Source of the DNA: an uncultured Acetatifactor sp.
GTDB lineage: Bacteria > Bacillota > Clostridia > Lachnospirales > Lachnospiraceae
Direction: 5' to 3'
Length of the DNA stretch: 64,000 bases
Assembly (NCBI GenBank): GCA_947589075.1
Contig: CANQBS010000006.1
Location: 1-64,000, forward strand
The notes under the pieces were generated by a model. The model was not told the origin of the DNA. It worked only from the letters and a program-made list of their open reading frames with translations, and did no database searches. This document shows, piece after piece, positions 26,292 through 36,225 of this stretch. Numbering within the stretch: the stretch's first letter is position 1; each line of letters begins with the position of its first letter. A program made the translations under genes and the position numbers.

Positions 26292-28253
26292 TCATTTGCG
26301 TTCAGCTAAGGGAAGCTTTTTCTCCCTGCCTATAAAGACCGCGACTGTCCTCGGCGGCACCTTCCTGATCAGTCCCTGTCCCGCCGCGTAACTCTCCTTC
26401 GCCTTACCTGCCTCAGCCTTCGCCTTACCAGAGCCTTCCTTCGCCATATCTTTGGTCTCTGTGGGGTTTTCACCGGAAAGCCCCTTTACCGCAGCCGCAG
26501 AAGCCTCCTCCGTCATAAAGAGAAGCTTCCACTCCATATCCTTCGGCAGTCTGGGCAGAGCGAAATCATGCGCCTCCCAGTGCATATTGTATGCAAAGTA
26601 AAGGAAATCGTCCTCCTCTCCCTCGCTGGTCCTCGCATATTTCCCACAATACATCATGCCGATCTGACGATCCGCCCGTTCCATGGAGGGACGCCATGCC
26701 GCCTCCCCATGATAGGAAAGATCCGGATAGCCGCAGGCCATGGTATCCATAAGCTGAAGCTCCCCAGGCTGGTGAAGAACAGGGTGCGCATTGCGGAAAG
26801 CGATCATATCACTTGTAAAGCTCAGAAGCTCGGCATTCTTCTCCGCATTATTCCAGTCAAGCCAGGCTATCTCATTGTCCTGGCAATAAGGATTGTTATT
26901 TCCCTTCTGACTGTTGCCGAACTCATCCCCCATGAACAAAAGCGGCGTCGCCTGTGAGGAAAAGAGTATTGCCATCGCGTTTTTATATTGCTTCCTGCGT
27001 AAGGAAATCACCTGCTTCCTGCGGGTAGAACCCTCAACCCCGCAGTTCCAGCTCTGGTTATAATCATTCCCATCACGGTTATTTTCTCCGTTGTCCTCAT
27101 TATGTTTTTCGTTGTAGGACACCAGATCCATCATGGTAAAGCCGTAATAATTGGTCAGGTAATTGATCCTGCCGGCTTTCGGCGGGTTCCTGCGCATGTG
27201 ATACACCACACTCCCAAGCATATCGGAATCCCCCTTTAAAAACCTGCGCAGGTCGTACATATAATCATCGCGATACAGGGCGAAGGTTCTGCGCTTCGGC
27301 GCCTTAGCGCCCGGCAGCAGCCAGTCCATGTCGAGGTCTGAAAACCACAGCTTGGTATCCGCCAGCCCTGCCTCCCTTACGATCAGCTCCGTCGGCAGCT
27401 GCTCTCCCATCAGATGGAATCCATCCACATGATATTCCATCACCCAATAAAGAAGGATATCCGGGATCTCCCTGCGGTAGACCTCCTTCGGAAAATAAAA
27501 CTGCATGATCACTTCCATTCCATTTTCATGGAATGCCTTCACCATGCTGCAGAATTCCCTGTGAGAATCCTCTCCCCAGGCATAGTTCCCCTTAGGTGCA
27601 TAATAAAACCCCTTCCGGTAGCCCCAGTAATTCAGAACGGGTTCCCTCCCATCCCTTCCGGGGGCAATTCCTCCGGATTTCTCTGAACCTTCTTTTTCCT
27701 CCAGCTCCAGGAATTCATAAGCGGGCTGTAATTCCACTGTGGTAACGCCCAGCTCTTTTAAATAGGGGATCTTTTCCGTTACGCCCAGAAAGGTTCCCTT
27801 ATGTAGGACGCAGGAAGAGGCATGCCTTGTAAAGCCCCTTACATGCAAAAGGTAACAGATGCTGTTTTCATAAGGCAGCCGGGGAAACACATCCTCCCCC
27901 CAATCAAAAGGCTCTGTGATAAAACCCGCCCTTAAGGAGGAAGCCTTTCTCTTTTCACCATAGGGAGCTTTTTCTGCATAACATCTGGCGTAAGGATCCG
28001 GCACGATGCGGCCGTTTTCATAGAACTGATAGGATACCCGGGATGCGTCCACCCCTTCCAGAAATTTAAAATGAATATTACCGATCCGTTCTTCCTTTTC
28101 AAAGGGAATCTCCTGCAGCAGCCGATCTGTTCCCCGTTCATACAAAAGTATGCCGCAGTCCTCCGAAGAAGAAACAAAAGCTATATGAATACCGTCCGTC
28201 TCACAAGTTGCCCCCAAAGGATATGGGCCTTTTCTCCACTCATTGCCTGTCAT
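26292..28253 (-). CDS. GH13 debranching-enzyme-like protein without catalytic residues (pseudoenzyme)
   Basis: Predicted 653 residues from 28253, where GGAGG precedes ATG by five bases; the ATG at 28265 overlaps that site. It has the GlgX/isoamylase layout: N-terminal sandwich (to about residue 95), then LLHVRGFTRHASS, the (beta/alpha)8 barrel, and the GlgX hallmark DLVSYNEKHNEDNGENNRDG with SWNCGVEG. All catalytic positions are altered. Region II reads VDGFHLMGE (nucleophile Asp to Met) and region III KLWFSDLD (acid/base Glu to Ser). Region IV reads TNYYGF instead of TAHDGF (Asp to Tyr), and region I QFYFPK replaces DVVxNH. The frame is intact, so the fold seems kept for a non-hydrolytic role such as glucan binding. 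A Lys/Ala/Glu-rich loop lies near the C terminus. Confidence 0.82.
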   Translation of the reverse strand: MTGNEWRKGPYPLGATCETDGIHIAFVSSSEDCGILLYERGTDRLLQEIPFEKEERIGNIHFKFLEGVDASRVSYQFYENGRIVPDPYARCYAEKAPYGEKRKASSLRAGFITEPFDWGEDVFPRLPYENSICYLLHVRGFTRHASSCVLHKGTFLGVTEKIPYLKELGVTTVELQPAYEFLELEEKEGSEKSGGIAPGRDGREPVLNYWGYRKGFYYAPKGNYAWGEDSHREFCSMVKAFHENGMEVIMQFYFPKEVYRREIPDILLYWVMEYHVDGFHLMGEQLPTELIVREAGLADTKLWFSDLDMDWLLPGAKAPKRRTFALYRDDYMYDLRRFLKGDSDMLGSVVYHMRRNPPKAGRINYLTNYYGFTMMDLVSYNEKHNEDNGENNRDGNDYNQSWNCGVEGSTRRKQVISLRRKQYKNAMAILFSSQATPLLFMGDEFGNSQKGNNNPYCQDNEIAWLDWNNAEKNAELLSFTSDMIAFRNAHPVLHQPGELQLMDTMACGYPDLSYHGEAAWRPSMERADRQIGMMYCGKYARTSEGEEDDFLYFAYNMHWEAHDFALPRLPKDMEWKLLFMTEEASAAAVKGLSGENPTETKDMAKEGSGKAKAEAGKAKESYAAGQGLIRKVPPRTVAVFIGREKKLPLAERK

Positions 28254-28355
28254 GTCTACCTCCATCTGATGTTGATCGGTTAGGGCTTATTTACGGGCGA
28301 AATCAACTGCACTACAGTTCTTATTATACTTTCTTTTTAAATAATTGTAAATCTC

Positions 28356-28384
28356 TTGCAGAAAAAAAGTATAATTGCTATACT
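28356..28384 (+). promoter_or_regulatory. Promoter of the DUF1292 gene
   Basis: TTGCAG (28356-28361), 17-base spacer, TATACT (28379-28384). The start codon is about 60 bases downstream. Confidence 0.6.
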
Positions 28385-28442
28385 ATAGGCGTTACAGGAG
28401 CTTTTCATTAAAATTTATGACACAGAACCAGGAGGTAATCGG

Positions 28443-28769
28443 ATGGCAAAATATGATGATTCTGAAACGGAAGAAATGACAGTGGAACTGAACCTGGAGG
28501 ACGGACAGGTAGTAAACTGCGCTGTGGTGAAGATTCTTACAGTGGCGGGAAGGGATTATATCGCCCTGCTTCCGTTAGATGAAAACGGGGAAAATCAGGA
28601 TGGCGAGGTATGGTTTTACCGCTACAGCGAAAATATGGAGGATCCCAACGAAGAGCCTGAACTGGGCTATATCGACGACGATGATGAATATGAAAGCGTG
28701 GCCGACGCTTTTGATGAATTCCTGGACAACTGCGAATTCGACGAACTGATCGACGACGATGAAGAATAA
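28443..28769 (+). CDS. DUF1292 domain protein
   Basis: Predicted 108 residues, very acidic. MTVELNLEDGQVVNCAVVKI, GRDYIALLPLD and EVWFYRYSE are the DUF1292 core, found in most Clostridia and related Firmicutes. The C terminus is a run of Asp and Glu (about residues 76-108). AGGAGG is placed seven bases before the ATG. In other genomes it often sits near the Holliday-junction resolvase YqgF/RuvX, but here it stands alone. The function is unknown. Confidence 0.88.
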   Translation: MAKYDDSETEEMTVELNLEDGQVVNCAVVKILTVAGRDYIALLPLDENGENQDGEVWFYRYSENMEDPNEEPELGYIDDDDEYESVADAFDEFLDNCEFDELIDDDEE

Positions 28770-28818
28770 ACTGCTCTTAAAGGGGAATTTTTTGAAGATC
28801 CTGACAGGAGAGATTTTT

Positions 28819-30738
28819 TTAAAAATGGTTGCTCTTAATAGACAGAAGCGGATTTAAGAACCTGGAAGGAAGCTTTGGACGCTCCTTAGTCCCTGTGACA
28901 TAAGTGAGCTCCAGGGCTTTTTTTGCTCTTGTCATGGCGACATAAAAGATCCTGCGCTCTTCCTCCAGAGTCTGGTCATCCGGCATGCGGCCATGGGGAT
29001 AAGTTCCCTCATTCACGTCCGGGATAAACACCCTTTCAAATTCCAGCCCCTTGGAGGCGTGTCCCGTCATCAATCGAACGCCTTTCTCAGGCTGCCGTTT
29101 TGATCTGTTTTTCTCCATTTCCTCCCGAACCCTTTGCTGCATGGTGAGCCACCGGGGATGATCCTGATAGCCGGATGCATCCATCGTCAGGAAATCCAGG
29201 GTTTCCATCCATTCCGAAAGTCTTTGTTGATCCGTCCCGGCCTTCTGCTGCAGATACCTTTCATAACCGATGCCTTTTCTCAGAAACTGGACTGCCAGAT
29301 ATGGAGAATATTTACGCAGACGCCCCAGGGCGCTTTCCATTTTCCCCAATTCTTCTATGACCTGCCTCCCCCGGTCAGGAGGCGCATACTTCCTGTAATA
29401 TTCCCTGATGGATGTAAAGTCCACAGTTTCTTTTGTAAGAGCCTCCCTGCTGATCCAGCGGGAAGGTTTATTCATCACAGCAAGAAAAAGATTCCGCCGC
29501 ATATCCCCTCCCGCAAGCTGCAGGTAGCAGTTGATATCTTTTGCAATAAAATGATCATAAATACAGGCCGTTTTCTCCTTCATGGAATAGGGAATCCTCT
29601 CCTTTGCCAGAAGGGAGGCAAAACCCTGCATCTGGGCGTTGGTGCGGAATAAAACGGCGCATTCCTCCAAATCCGGACTGCCGCGGAGCTTTTCCGTCAG
29701 ATATTTATACTGCTCCTCCCTCTCCGAAAAGCCCTTCAGAAGGACGGGGCAGTTCCCTGCCTCTTCTCCTGCGGCCTGCAGCTGCTTGGGAAAGCGGTCC
29801 TTATTTTCATTGATCACCTGCAGGGAGGCGTTTACGATTCCCGGCAGACTCCTGTAATTTATGTTTAACAGCACCTGTCGGCTTTCCGTGTAGTCTTCCA
29901 GGAACTGTTTCATGAGGTGGGGCTCGGAACCCCGGAAACCGTATATGGACTGGTCGTCGTCCCCTACCGCGAAAAGGTTCTGCTCCGGCTGTGCCAGCAG
30001 GCGGATAATATCATATTGGATGGGATTGATATCCTGAAATTCATCGATCAAAAGATACCGGAACTGATCCCGCCACTTTTGTAAAATTTCAGGGTTGGAA
30101 ACTAACAGTCTCCTGCAGCTGTAAAGCATATCGTCAAAATCCAGTCTGCGGCCTTCGGATCTGACCTGTTCGTATTGTGCGAGGATCTCCGAAAAATGCT
30201 CTTTGTATGGCTCGGACAACAGGCACGCCGCTTTTTCTTTCTGAAAGGTATTTTTGTAATAGCTTATGGCCCCAAGACATTTTACCGCATCTTCCCTGAT
30301 TTCTTCACTATTGCCGGAAAGATCCTTCTTTTGGGGATTCAACTTTTGATTCAGTTGTAACAGAATGGGAATCATGAATTGTCTTTTCTCAGAATCAGTC
30401 AGGATACTCCCCGCTCCTCCGGGAGCGGACTGTTTGAGGATCTGATAGAAGATCGCATGAAAGGTACCAAAATTCACCGGGCAGGTACCGCTTTGCTTTG
30501 CAAGAAACCTTTGCTGCATGGACAGGGCAGCTTCTTTTGTAAAGGTGATGACCAGGATATGTTCGGGGGGAACGCCGTAATGCTCTATCAGGTAGGCGAT
30601 GCGATTGGTGATGACGAAGGTCTTGCCGGAGCCGGGACCCGCCAGTACCAGCATGGGTCCCGTTCCGTGCACGACAGCCTGCCGCTGCCCTTCGTTCATC
30701 GTCAAAAATGCTTTTTCAAGATGTTCAGAGAGCGGCAC
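28819..30738 (-). CDS. UvrD/Rep-family ATP-dependent DNA helicase
   Basis: Predicted 639 residues, shorter than PcrA/UvrD (about 720-750). The start is GTG at 30738, overlapping the end of gltX by 14 bases; the ribosome site (GGAAGGGG) is rather far. Superfamily 1A motifs: Walker [21 protein letters not shown], motif [16 protein letters not shown], motif [19 protein letters not shown], motif [19 protein letters not shown], motif [19 protein letters not shown]. These couple ATP hydrolysis to 3'-5' translocation. The compact size places it with the short UvrD-like helicases of Clostridia. Confidence 0.9.
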   Translation of the reverse strand: MPLSEHLEKAFLTMNEGQRQAVVHGTGPMLVLAGPGSGKTFVITNRIAYLIEHYGVPPEHILVITFTKEAALSMQQRFLAKQSGTCPVNFGTFHAIFYQILKQSAPGGAGSILTDSEKRQFMIPILLQLNQKLNPQKKDLSGNSEEIREDAVKCLGAISYYKNTFQKEKAACLLSEPYKEHFSEILAQYEQVRSEGRRLDFDDMLYSCRRLLVSNPEILQKWRDQFRYLLIDEFQDINPIQYDIIRLLAQPEQNLFAVGDDDQSIYGFRGSEPHLMKQFLEDYTESRQVLLNINYRSLPGIVNASLQVINENKDRFPKQLQAAGEEAGNCPVLLKGFSEREEQYKYLTEKLRGSPDLEECAVLFRTNAQMQGFASLLAKERIPYSMKEKTACIYDHFIAKDINCYLQLAGGDMRRNLFLAVMNKPSRWISREALTKETVDFTSIREYYRKYAPPDRGRQVIEELGKMESALGRLRKYSPYLAVQFLRKGIGYERYLQQKAGTDQQRLSEWMETLDFLTMDASGYQDHPRWLTMQQRVREEMEKNRSKRQPEKGVRLMTGHASKGLEFERVFIPDVNEGTYPHGRMPDDQTLEEERRIFYVAMTRAKKALELTYVTGTKERPKLPSRFLNPLLSIKSNHF

Positions 30739-32185
30739 TTAAAAGTTCGATCCCCTTCCTGATTCTCTTTAAGCTTTCCTCTTTCCCCAAAACCTCCATG
30801 ATCTCCGTGGCTCCCGCAGGGGTCATCTGCTTGCCCGACAGAGCTGTCCTGATGGGCCACATCACATATCCGTTTTTACAGCCTTTTTGCTCCACATAGG
30901 TAAGAAGCGTCTGATACAGAGCGTCATTGCTGTAATCCTCCTGAGCCTCCAGCACAGGAAGGATTTCCGTCAGCACCTCCAGGGAGGAGACGGCGGTGGT
31001 CTTCATCTTCTTATGGGTATACATTGCCGTGTCATATTCCGGCAGCTTTTCAAAGAAATCCACCTGATCCGCGATATCCGGGAAAACCTCGATCCGGGTC
31101 TTTACCATGGCGGCGATCTTTTTCAGATCCAGATCCCTGGTAAGGGCTGCCTTCAGATAGGGTTCCGCCATCTCATAAAAGGCATCAAAATCCATAGCCT
31201 TCAGGTATTCCCCGTTCATCCAGCGCAGCTTCACGATATCGAACACCGCCGGGGACTTGCTGATACGGTGATAATCAAACTTTTCGATCAGCTCCTGCAG
31301 GGAGAAAATCTCTCTGTTATCCTCAGGGCTCCAGCCCAAAAGGGCGATATAATTCACAATGGCTTCCGTCACAAAGCCCTGCTCCAGCAGATCCTCAAAG
31401 GAGGAATGCCCGCTTCTCTTGGAAAGCTTCTTGTGGTTTTCATCCGTGATCAGGGGCAGATGCACATACACCGGAACCTGCCAGCCAAAGGCTTCATACA
31501 GTCTCACATACTTGGGTGAAGAGGACAGGTACTCATTTCCCCTTACTACATGGGTAATGTTCATGGTATGGTCGTCCACCACATTGGCAAAATTATAGGT
31601 GGGATACCCGTCTGACTTGATCAGGATCATATCGTCCAGCTCGGAGTTCTCCACCGTGATATCCCCGTACAGCTCGTCATGGAAGGTGGTGGTTCCCTCC
31701 GTAGGATTATTCTGACGGATCACAAAGGGCTTTCCCGCCGCCAGATTGGCTTCAATCTCTTCCTTTGACAGGGACAGGCAGTGCTTATCATACACCGTGA
31801 TCTCCTTGCCCTCCACGATCTCCGTTTTCAGAGTGGCCAGCCGTTCCTTATCGCAGAAGCAGTAATAAGCCTCTCCCTTGTCGATCAGCTCCTTAGCGTA
31901 CTTCATGTAGATGCCGGTCTTCATCCGTTCGCTCTGGACATAAGGGCCATAGCCTCCGTCCTTATCCGGTCCCTCGTCATGCACAAGACCGGTCTTCTCA
32001 AGGGTCCGGTAGATGATCTCCGTAGCGCCCTCCACAAACCGTTCCTGATCCGTGTCCTCGATCCGGAGCATAAAGTCTCCGCCCTCATGCTTGGCGATCA
32101 AAAATTCATAAAGCGCCGAACGCAGATTCCCCACGTGCATCTTTCCCGTGGGACTGGGCGCATATCTTGTTCTGATCTTCGTCAT
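30725..32185 (-). CDS. gltX: Glutamyl-tRNA synthetase
   Basis: Predicted 486 residues, normal for the bacterial enzyme. It charges tRNA-Glu (and often tRNA-Gln in Gram-positives). The N terminus [20 protein letters not shown] contains the HIGH motif as HVGN, followed by [11 protein letters not shown]. The KMSKS loop is KKLSKRSG. The C-terminal anticodon-binding region is complete ([20 protein letters not shown]). Class I synthetase with no odd features. It is upstream of and overlaps the helicase gene. Confidence 0.97.
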   Translation of the reverse strand: MTKIRTRYAPSPTGKMHVGNLRSALYEFLIAKHEGGDFMLRIEDTDQERFVEGATEIIYRTLEKTGLVHDEGPDKDGGYGPYVQSERMKTGIYMKYAKELIDKGEAYYCFCDKERLATLKTEIVEGKEITVYDKHCLSLSKEEIEANLAAGKPFVIRQNNPTEGTTTFHDELYGDITVENSELDDMILIKSDGYPTYNFANVVDDHTMNITHVVRGNEYLSSSPKYVRLYEAFGWQVPVYVHLPLITDENHKKLSKRSGHSSFEDLLEQGFVTEAIVNYIALLGWSPEDNREIFSLQELIEKFDYHRISKSPAVFDIVKLRWMNGEYLKAMDFDAFYEMAEPYLKAALTRDLDLKKIAAMVKTRIEVFPDIADQVDFFEKLPEYDTAMYTHKKMKTTAVSSLEVLTEILPVLEAQEDYSNDALYQTLLTYVEQKGCKNGYVMWPIRTALSGKQMTPAGATEIMEVLGKEESLKRIRKGIELLSAAL

Positions 32186-32381
32186 TCTCTCTCCTCCGCT
32201 CGCTTTGTTCAGGGCAAATCTCCGGGTTCAGCCGACCTATGCCCTTATTCTTACCGTATGTCACCTATTGTAAGCTCTGGGAGCCAAATCTGCAAGAGGA
32301 AAATAATTTTTTTCAGGAACCTGTTTGAACCTGCTTTTCCAAACTCTGTCTTTCAGGAATCCGCCTGTCCCTCCGGCGCTC

Positions 32382-33872
32382 CTACTGGTTTTCTGACAGA
32401 TACAGGCTGATCCTCCTCTCAATGCTTTCTACCACGTCATCCAGGTTCTTATCGGATTCGAAGTAATCCTCGGCGTCTTCCCAAATGATATCCATCAGTC
32501 CGTAATAAAGCTGGTAGGGATAAGGCACGGTGCTGTCCACGAACTCCAGGTAATCCTCCAGATAAAAATCATCCTTTCCCTTTCCGGGCAGGAGCACCCA
32601 GCCTCTGCTTCCTCCCTCGTCGTAAATATAACAATCCGTATATTCATTATAGACGACCTTACTCTCCAGCACATCCCGCCGAATGCAGGTTGCATCCAGC
32701 TGCAGGGTTTTCTGTTTTTCCAGGCTATAGAGATACTGCAGCAGCTCCCCGATCCCGGGCTTGTCCATAGAAGCCTGATTCACAGCGACCATGCCGAACA
32801 TAGGCATCATATATCCGGTGCTCTGAGTTTCTGAAGGATAACCGATGAAGGAAAATTCTTCCCCCAGCCCGAGATCCAGATAATTACCGTAAGTATTCAG
32901 ACTGAGCAAAGTCACATCCACTCCCAGGTAATCGCCGTCCCGAAGAAGGTCTGTCGGGTTTCCGGATCTTTTGTCGCTGGCATTGGAACGTTCCCTGGTC
33001 AAGGACAAAAGCTCTTTAAACTCCGGACAATCGAAATGAGCCTTTCCGTCCTGCAGGAAGGAACTGTGCTCCAGATCCCCCAGCAGGAATTTCAGATCAT
33101 ACCACCAGCTGCCTGTGGCCTCTTTAAACATCCACTTGATCTCCGGATGCGCCTTCATGGTTTCGAGCACATCCGCCATAGACCAGGTATCCCCGTCATA
33201 GACCTTCCTGCTTACCATTAAAGTGTTAATCAATACTTTCGCGGGCAAGCCGTACAGCTTCCCATCAAGGGTTCCAAGCTCCAGGGCTGTGGAAAATACG
33301 TTTTCCAGGATATCTTTTGTCAGAAAAGGCTCCATCTCCGCCAGGGCATCTTTTTCCTGCAGATTTATCATATCCATCATATCCAGGCACAAGATATCCG
33401 GACCGGAACCGTTCATTACCTCCGCCAGAACCCTGTCCTTGCTGTTATACAAGTTTTCATAGCTGACTGCATAAGCAGGATTTTCCTTATCAAACTCCGC
33501 AGCCAACCCCTTCACAAAGGTATCCTGGATACAGAGGCTGACGATGGAAATCTGGCTGAGCATCTCCGAATCAGCATCTGTCGGGGCTTCTTCCCCATTC
33601 TCAACATCTGTTATCGGCTCAGCGCCTGTCCCATTCTCAGTCCTTGTCTCTGCCTCTGTCTTTGTCTCTGTTTCAGTCCTTGTCCCTGTTTCAGCCCTTG
33701 TCCCTGTTTCAGTCCTTGTCCCTGTTTCAGTCCTTGTCCCTGTCTCAGTCTTTGTCTCTACATCAGATCCTGAAGAAACAGCCTGTGAACGAGAAGCCGG
33801 ATCTCCCGCACAGGAAACCAACAGTGCTGCAGTACTGATCACACACAAAAGCATCCACAATCCTTTTTTCAT
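32382..33872 (-). CDS. Solute-binding lipoprotein with repetitive linker, orphan
   Basis: Predicted 496 residues. The signal peptide ends in LLVSC with Cys21. Residues 37-85 are a repetitive Thr/Glu/Gly/Arg linker made of TETGTR-type hexamers, encoded by an 18-base tandem repeat at about 33640-33760. The binding domain begins after residue 100 (SQISIVSLCIQDTFVKGLAA) and ends with LDDVVESIERRISLYLSENQ, like the other two orphan lipoproteins in the window. The linker would hold the binding domain away from the membrane. No permease is adjacent. The ligand is unknown. Confidence 0.78.
   Translation of the reverse strand: MKKGLWMLLCVISTAALLVSCAGDPASRSQAVSSGSDVETKTETGTRTETGTRTETGTRAETGTRTETETKTEAETRTENGTGAEPITDVENGEEAPTDADSEMLSQISIVSLCIQDTFVKGLAAEFDKENPAYAVSYENLYNSKDRVLAEVMNGSGPDILCLDMMDMINLQEKDALAEMEPFLTKDILENVFSTALELGTLDGKLYGLPAKVLINTLMVSRKVYDGDTWSMADVLETMKAHPEIKWMFKEATGSWWYDLKFLLGDLEHSSFLQDGKAHFDCPEFKELLSLTRERSNASDKRSGNPTDLLRDGDYLGVDVTLLSLNTYGNYLDLGLGEEFSFIGYPSETQSTGYMMPMFGMVAVNQASMDKPGIGELLQYLYSLEKQKTLQLDATCIRRDVLESKVVYNEYTDCYIYDEGGSRGWVLLPGKGKDDFYLEDYLEFVDSTVPYPYQLYYGLMDIIWEDAEDYFESDKNLDDVVESIERRISLYLSENQ
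33640..33760. repeat. In-frame 18-bp tandem repeat coding the lipoprotein linker
   Basis: About six units of CTGTTTCAGTCCTTGTCC (plus-strand reading) with small changes encode TETGTR-type hexapeptides on the minus strand. Copy number is likely to vary between strains since near-identical units lie side by side. Confidence 0.85.
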
Positions 33873-34095
33873 TCATTCTTTCTCCTCTCTTTTCCATCCT
33901 TCAGGTAATTGCGAACCTAAAAACTGTTTGGGACGTTTCGCAACGGCCCGTTTCCATCCTTCTCGGATAACCTGATCAGTAACCGAAACGCCTGAGAAGC
34001 CCTGAAGGAAAACAGGACTTCTCAGCTTCCAGTTTATATTTTGACAGAAAAAAGATTAAGAAAAAAGGTGCTAAATGATTAAGATTTGATTAAGG
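33873..34095. other. Intergenic region with hairpin
   Basis: Between the SGNH protein gene and the lipoprotein gene lies a hairpin CTGAGAAGCCCTG / CAGGACTTCTCAG (about 33989-34024). It could end the transcript of the upstream (minus-strand) gene, but no clear T tract follows it. The stretch CGCAACGGCCCGTTTCC nearby resembles no site I know. Confidence 0.45.
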
Positions 34096-36198
34096 TTACC
34101 GGGACGCCAGCAGAGACTTGATCTCATCCAGTCTCCCGTCCTCTTCATATTCTCTGACCAGTCTGGTCAATATTCCTGCAAATGCAACCGCCCCTTCCTT
34201 CTGCAGGTGGGCGTTGTCCTTCGTGCCTCCTCTGTGGGAGCTGTCGGGATATTCTCCCGGCTCTGTCCACAGGAACAGCTTTTTACAGGCTTCTCCCCCA
34301 ATTTCCTGACAATATTCCGTAGTGGCCTTTCCCATATCCAATAAGATCACATTCTGCTCTCTGGCAAACCGAATCATGGCCTCTCTATATTCCGGGAAGC
34401 TGATCTGAAAGATTCCATCCGCCGACTCCTCGCAATTGCGCATGGCGATGGCGGTGACCAGCACCAGGGTCGCTTTTCTGCTGCGGCACAGCTCCAGATA
34501 AGGATACAGGGAATCCCCGAAAGCCTCCGCCGGCACATAGCGCTCCGGCTTGCCTTTATTGGCGTCATTATGGGCGAACTGGGCGAAAAGATAATCCCCT
34601 TCCCCCAGAACTGCCCCGATATCCGCAAGCCTTCCCTCTTCCCGGAAGGAACGGCTGCTTCTTCCTGCCATGGCCCTGTTATCGATCACAACCTTTTCCA
34701 GTTCATAGCTCATAGCCTGGGAAAAGGCGCTGTCCGGGGAATGGTATATTTTACAGTCTTCATCCCCTTTCAGGAACTGATGCCACACCTGCCCCCAGCC
34801 TGTCTGGGGCGCTGCGGATGCCCCATAGCTCTGCATGGTGGAATCCCCCGCCAGAAAGATTCTTTTCTTTCTCTGCCGAATCTTTTGAAATGATTCCTCT
34901 GGTTGAAGCGGCTCCTTCCCAGTCTGAACCCTGTTTTCCGGCGAAGCCAGGGGCACACAGCCTCCGGGATACAGGGTGGAGCTGTATAGACGTTTCGTCT
35001 GAGGTATCGGTTTTCCGGAAGGCGGGGTGTTCCAGTCGTATTCCGTTCCGCTAAAGATCCATGCGGTCTGACCGTTATAAACGATCACATCCTCCCTGCC
35101 CCGTCCCAATAGGTCTCCATGAAGCACATATCCGTCTTGTGAAAAGGTCACTTCCTTTTCCATTTTTCCGTTATAAAGGGCTGGATTTTCCCCGCCGCCC
35201 CTGCGGTATGCCAGAATGTAGTCTCTCCCGTCCCCGTTCCAGTTGGACAGGGCGTCCACAATGGTAAGCCAGCCCTTGGTCTTTCTGTCCTCTTTCCAGA
35301 CTTCCCTGCCTTCGCAGTCCAGCAAAAACATTCCGTCCCTGCCGTCCCATTGCCCCTTATGGCCGTCTCCCCGCCGGATCCGGTCCAGGCCTGCCACCTG
35401 CAGCCCCTTTTCCTCAGGCAAAAATCTTCCCAGAGCAACATGCTGGGACTCAATGGAACCCTCATAACGCCAGAGTTCCTCTCCCTCTATGCTGTAGAGA
35501 CAGGTCACGCTGCCCCCTACGGCGATTTCCAGCTTTCCGTCCCCGTTCACATCGCCGACCCAGAGACAGTCCGCATGATCCTCCAGGTTTTTACAGGACC
35601 AGCGCAGCTTTCCGGTATGGTCCAAAAGATCATAGCCCGCCATCACTTCGTCATATCCGTCTCCGTCCACATCATAAGCCCAGGGGAAATGACCGAGATT
35701 CCCTTCATGGGTCCACAGCACCTCAAAATCATTGCTCATGGCCCACATATGGGTATATCTGTCCTTTAAAAGAATCTCCTTTGCATGTTCCCCGCCGCTT
35801 AAATTGGCGATAATGATACAGTCATGGGCGTTTTCCCCAGGCAGAGGATAATCCTTTTTGATCCTGCCGGTGCTTCCCTCCAGAACCAGAAATCTTTTCT
35901 TCATCACGCAAAGGATCTCCAGCTGACCGTCGCAGTCAATATCGTAGATCTGAGCAGGAAAATCCGAGCCGAAATTCCCCGGCCTGCCGGAAGCATCCCC
36001 AACCTGCCACATCAATTCCCCGCTCAGCCTGTATGCGGTAACACAAGTGATCTGATGGGGCACATAGCGATCGTCGATGCCGCTGTCCGCCTGCACGATC
36101 ACCAGCTCCATCCTGCCGTCCCCGTCAATATCCCCCAGAAGACCTTTTCCGCCCCCCGCTTTGCTGATATCGATCTTTCCAATTAATTTCGCTTCCAT
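34096..36198 (-). CDS. FG-GAP/propeller domain fused to SGNH (rhamnogalacturonan acetylesterase-like) hydrolase
   Basis: Predicted 700 residues. Residues 1-380 carry repeated Asp-rich FG-GAP-type motifs (GDIDGDGRMELVIVQ, YDIDCDGQLEIL, YDVDGDGYDEVMAG, GDVNGDGKLEIAVG) that usually bind calcium, as in PL11-type rhamnogalacturonan lyases. Residues 450-690 are an SGNH esterase: block I GDSTMQSYG, oxyanion Gly in MAGRSSRSF, Asn in QFAHNDAN, and the catalytic Asp-His pair in KDNAHLQKEG. Such esterases deacetylate pectin. There is no signal peptide, so it probably acts on imported oligosaccharides. AAAGGA lies three bases before the ATG. The DUF1961 gene follows 27 bases upstream of its start. Confidence 0.82.
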   Translation of the reverse strand: MEAKLIGKIDISKAGGGKGLLGDIDGDGRMELVIVQADSGIDDRYVPHQITCVTAYRLSGELMWQVGDASGRPGNFGSDFPAQIYDIDCDGQLEILCVMKKRFLVLEGSTGRIKKDYPLPGENAHDCIIIANLSGGEHAKEILLKDRYTHMWAMSNDFEVLWTHEGNLGHFPWAYDVDGDGYDEVMAGYDLLDHTGKLRWSCKNLEDHADCLWVGDVNGDGKLEIAVGGSVTCLYSIEGEELWRYEGSIESQHVALGRFLPEEKGLQVAGLDRIRRGDGHKGQWDGRDGMFLLDCEGREVWKEDRKTKGWLTIVDALSNWNGDGRDYILAYRRGGGENPALYNGKMEKEVTFSQDGYVLHGDLLGRGREDVIVYNGQTAWIFSGTEYDWNTPPSGKPIPQTKRLYSSTLYPGGCVPLASPENRVQTGKEPLQPEESFQKIRQRKKRIFLAGDSTMQSYGASAAPQTGWGQVWHQFLKGDEDCKIYHSPDSAFSQAMSYELEKVVIDNRAMAGRSSRSFREEGRLADIGAVLGEGDYLFAQFAHNDANKGKPERYVPAEAFGDSLYPYLELCRSRKATLVLVTAIAMRNCEESADGIFQISFPEYREAMIRFAREQNVILLDMGKATTEYCQEIGGEACKKLFLWTEPGEYPDSSHRGGTKDNAHLQKEGAVAFAGILTRLVREYEEDGRLDEIKSLLASR

Positions 36199-36225
36199 TG
36201 TCCTTTAAAACCCTTCCCGTTCTCC

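Noticed and set aside
33544-33975. Plus-strand open frame with LVPVSVLVPVS repeats
   Set aside because: It is the mirror of the TETGTR repeat coding region of the lipoprotein on the minus strand.
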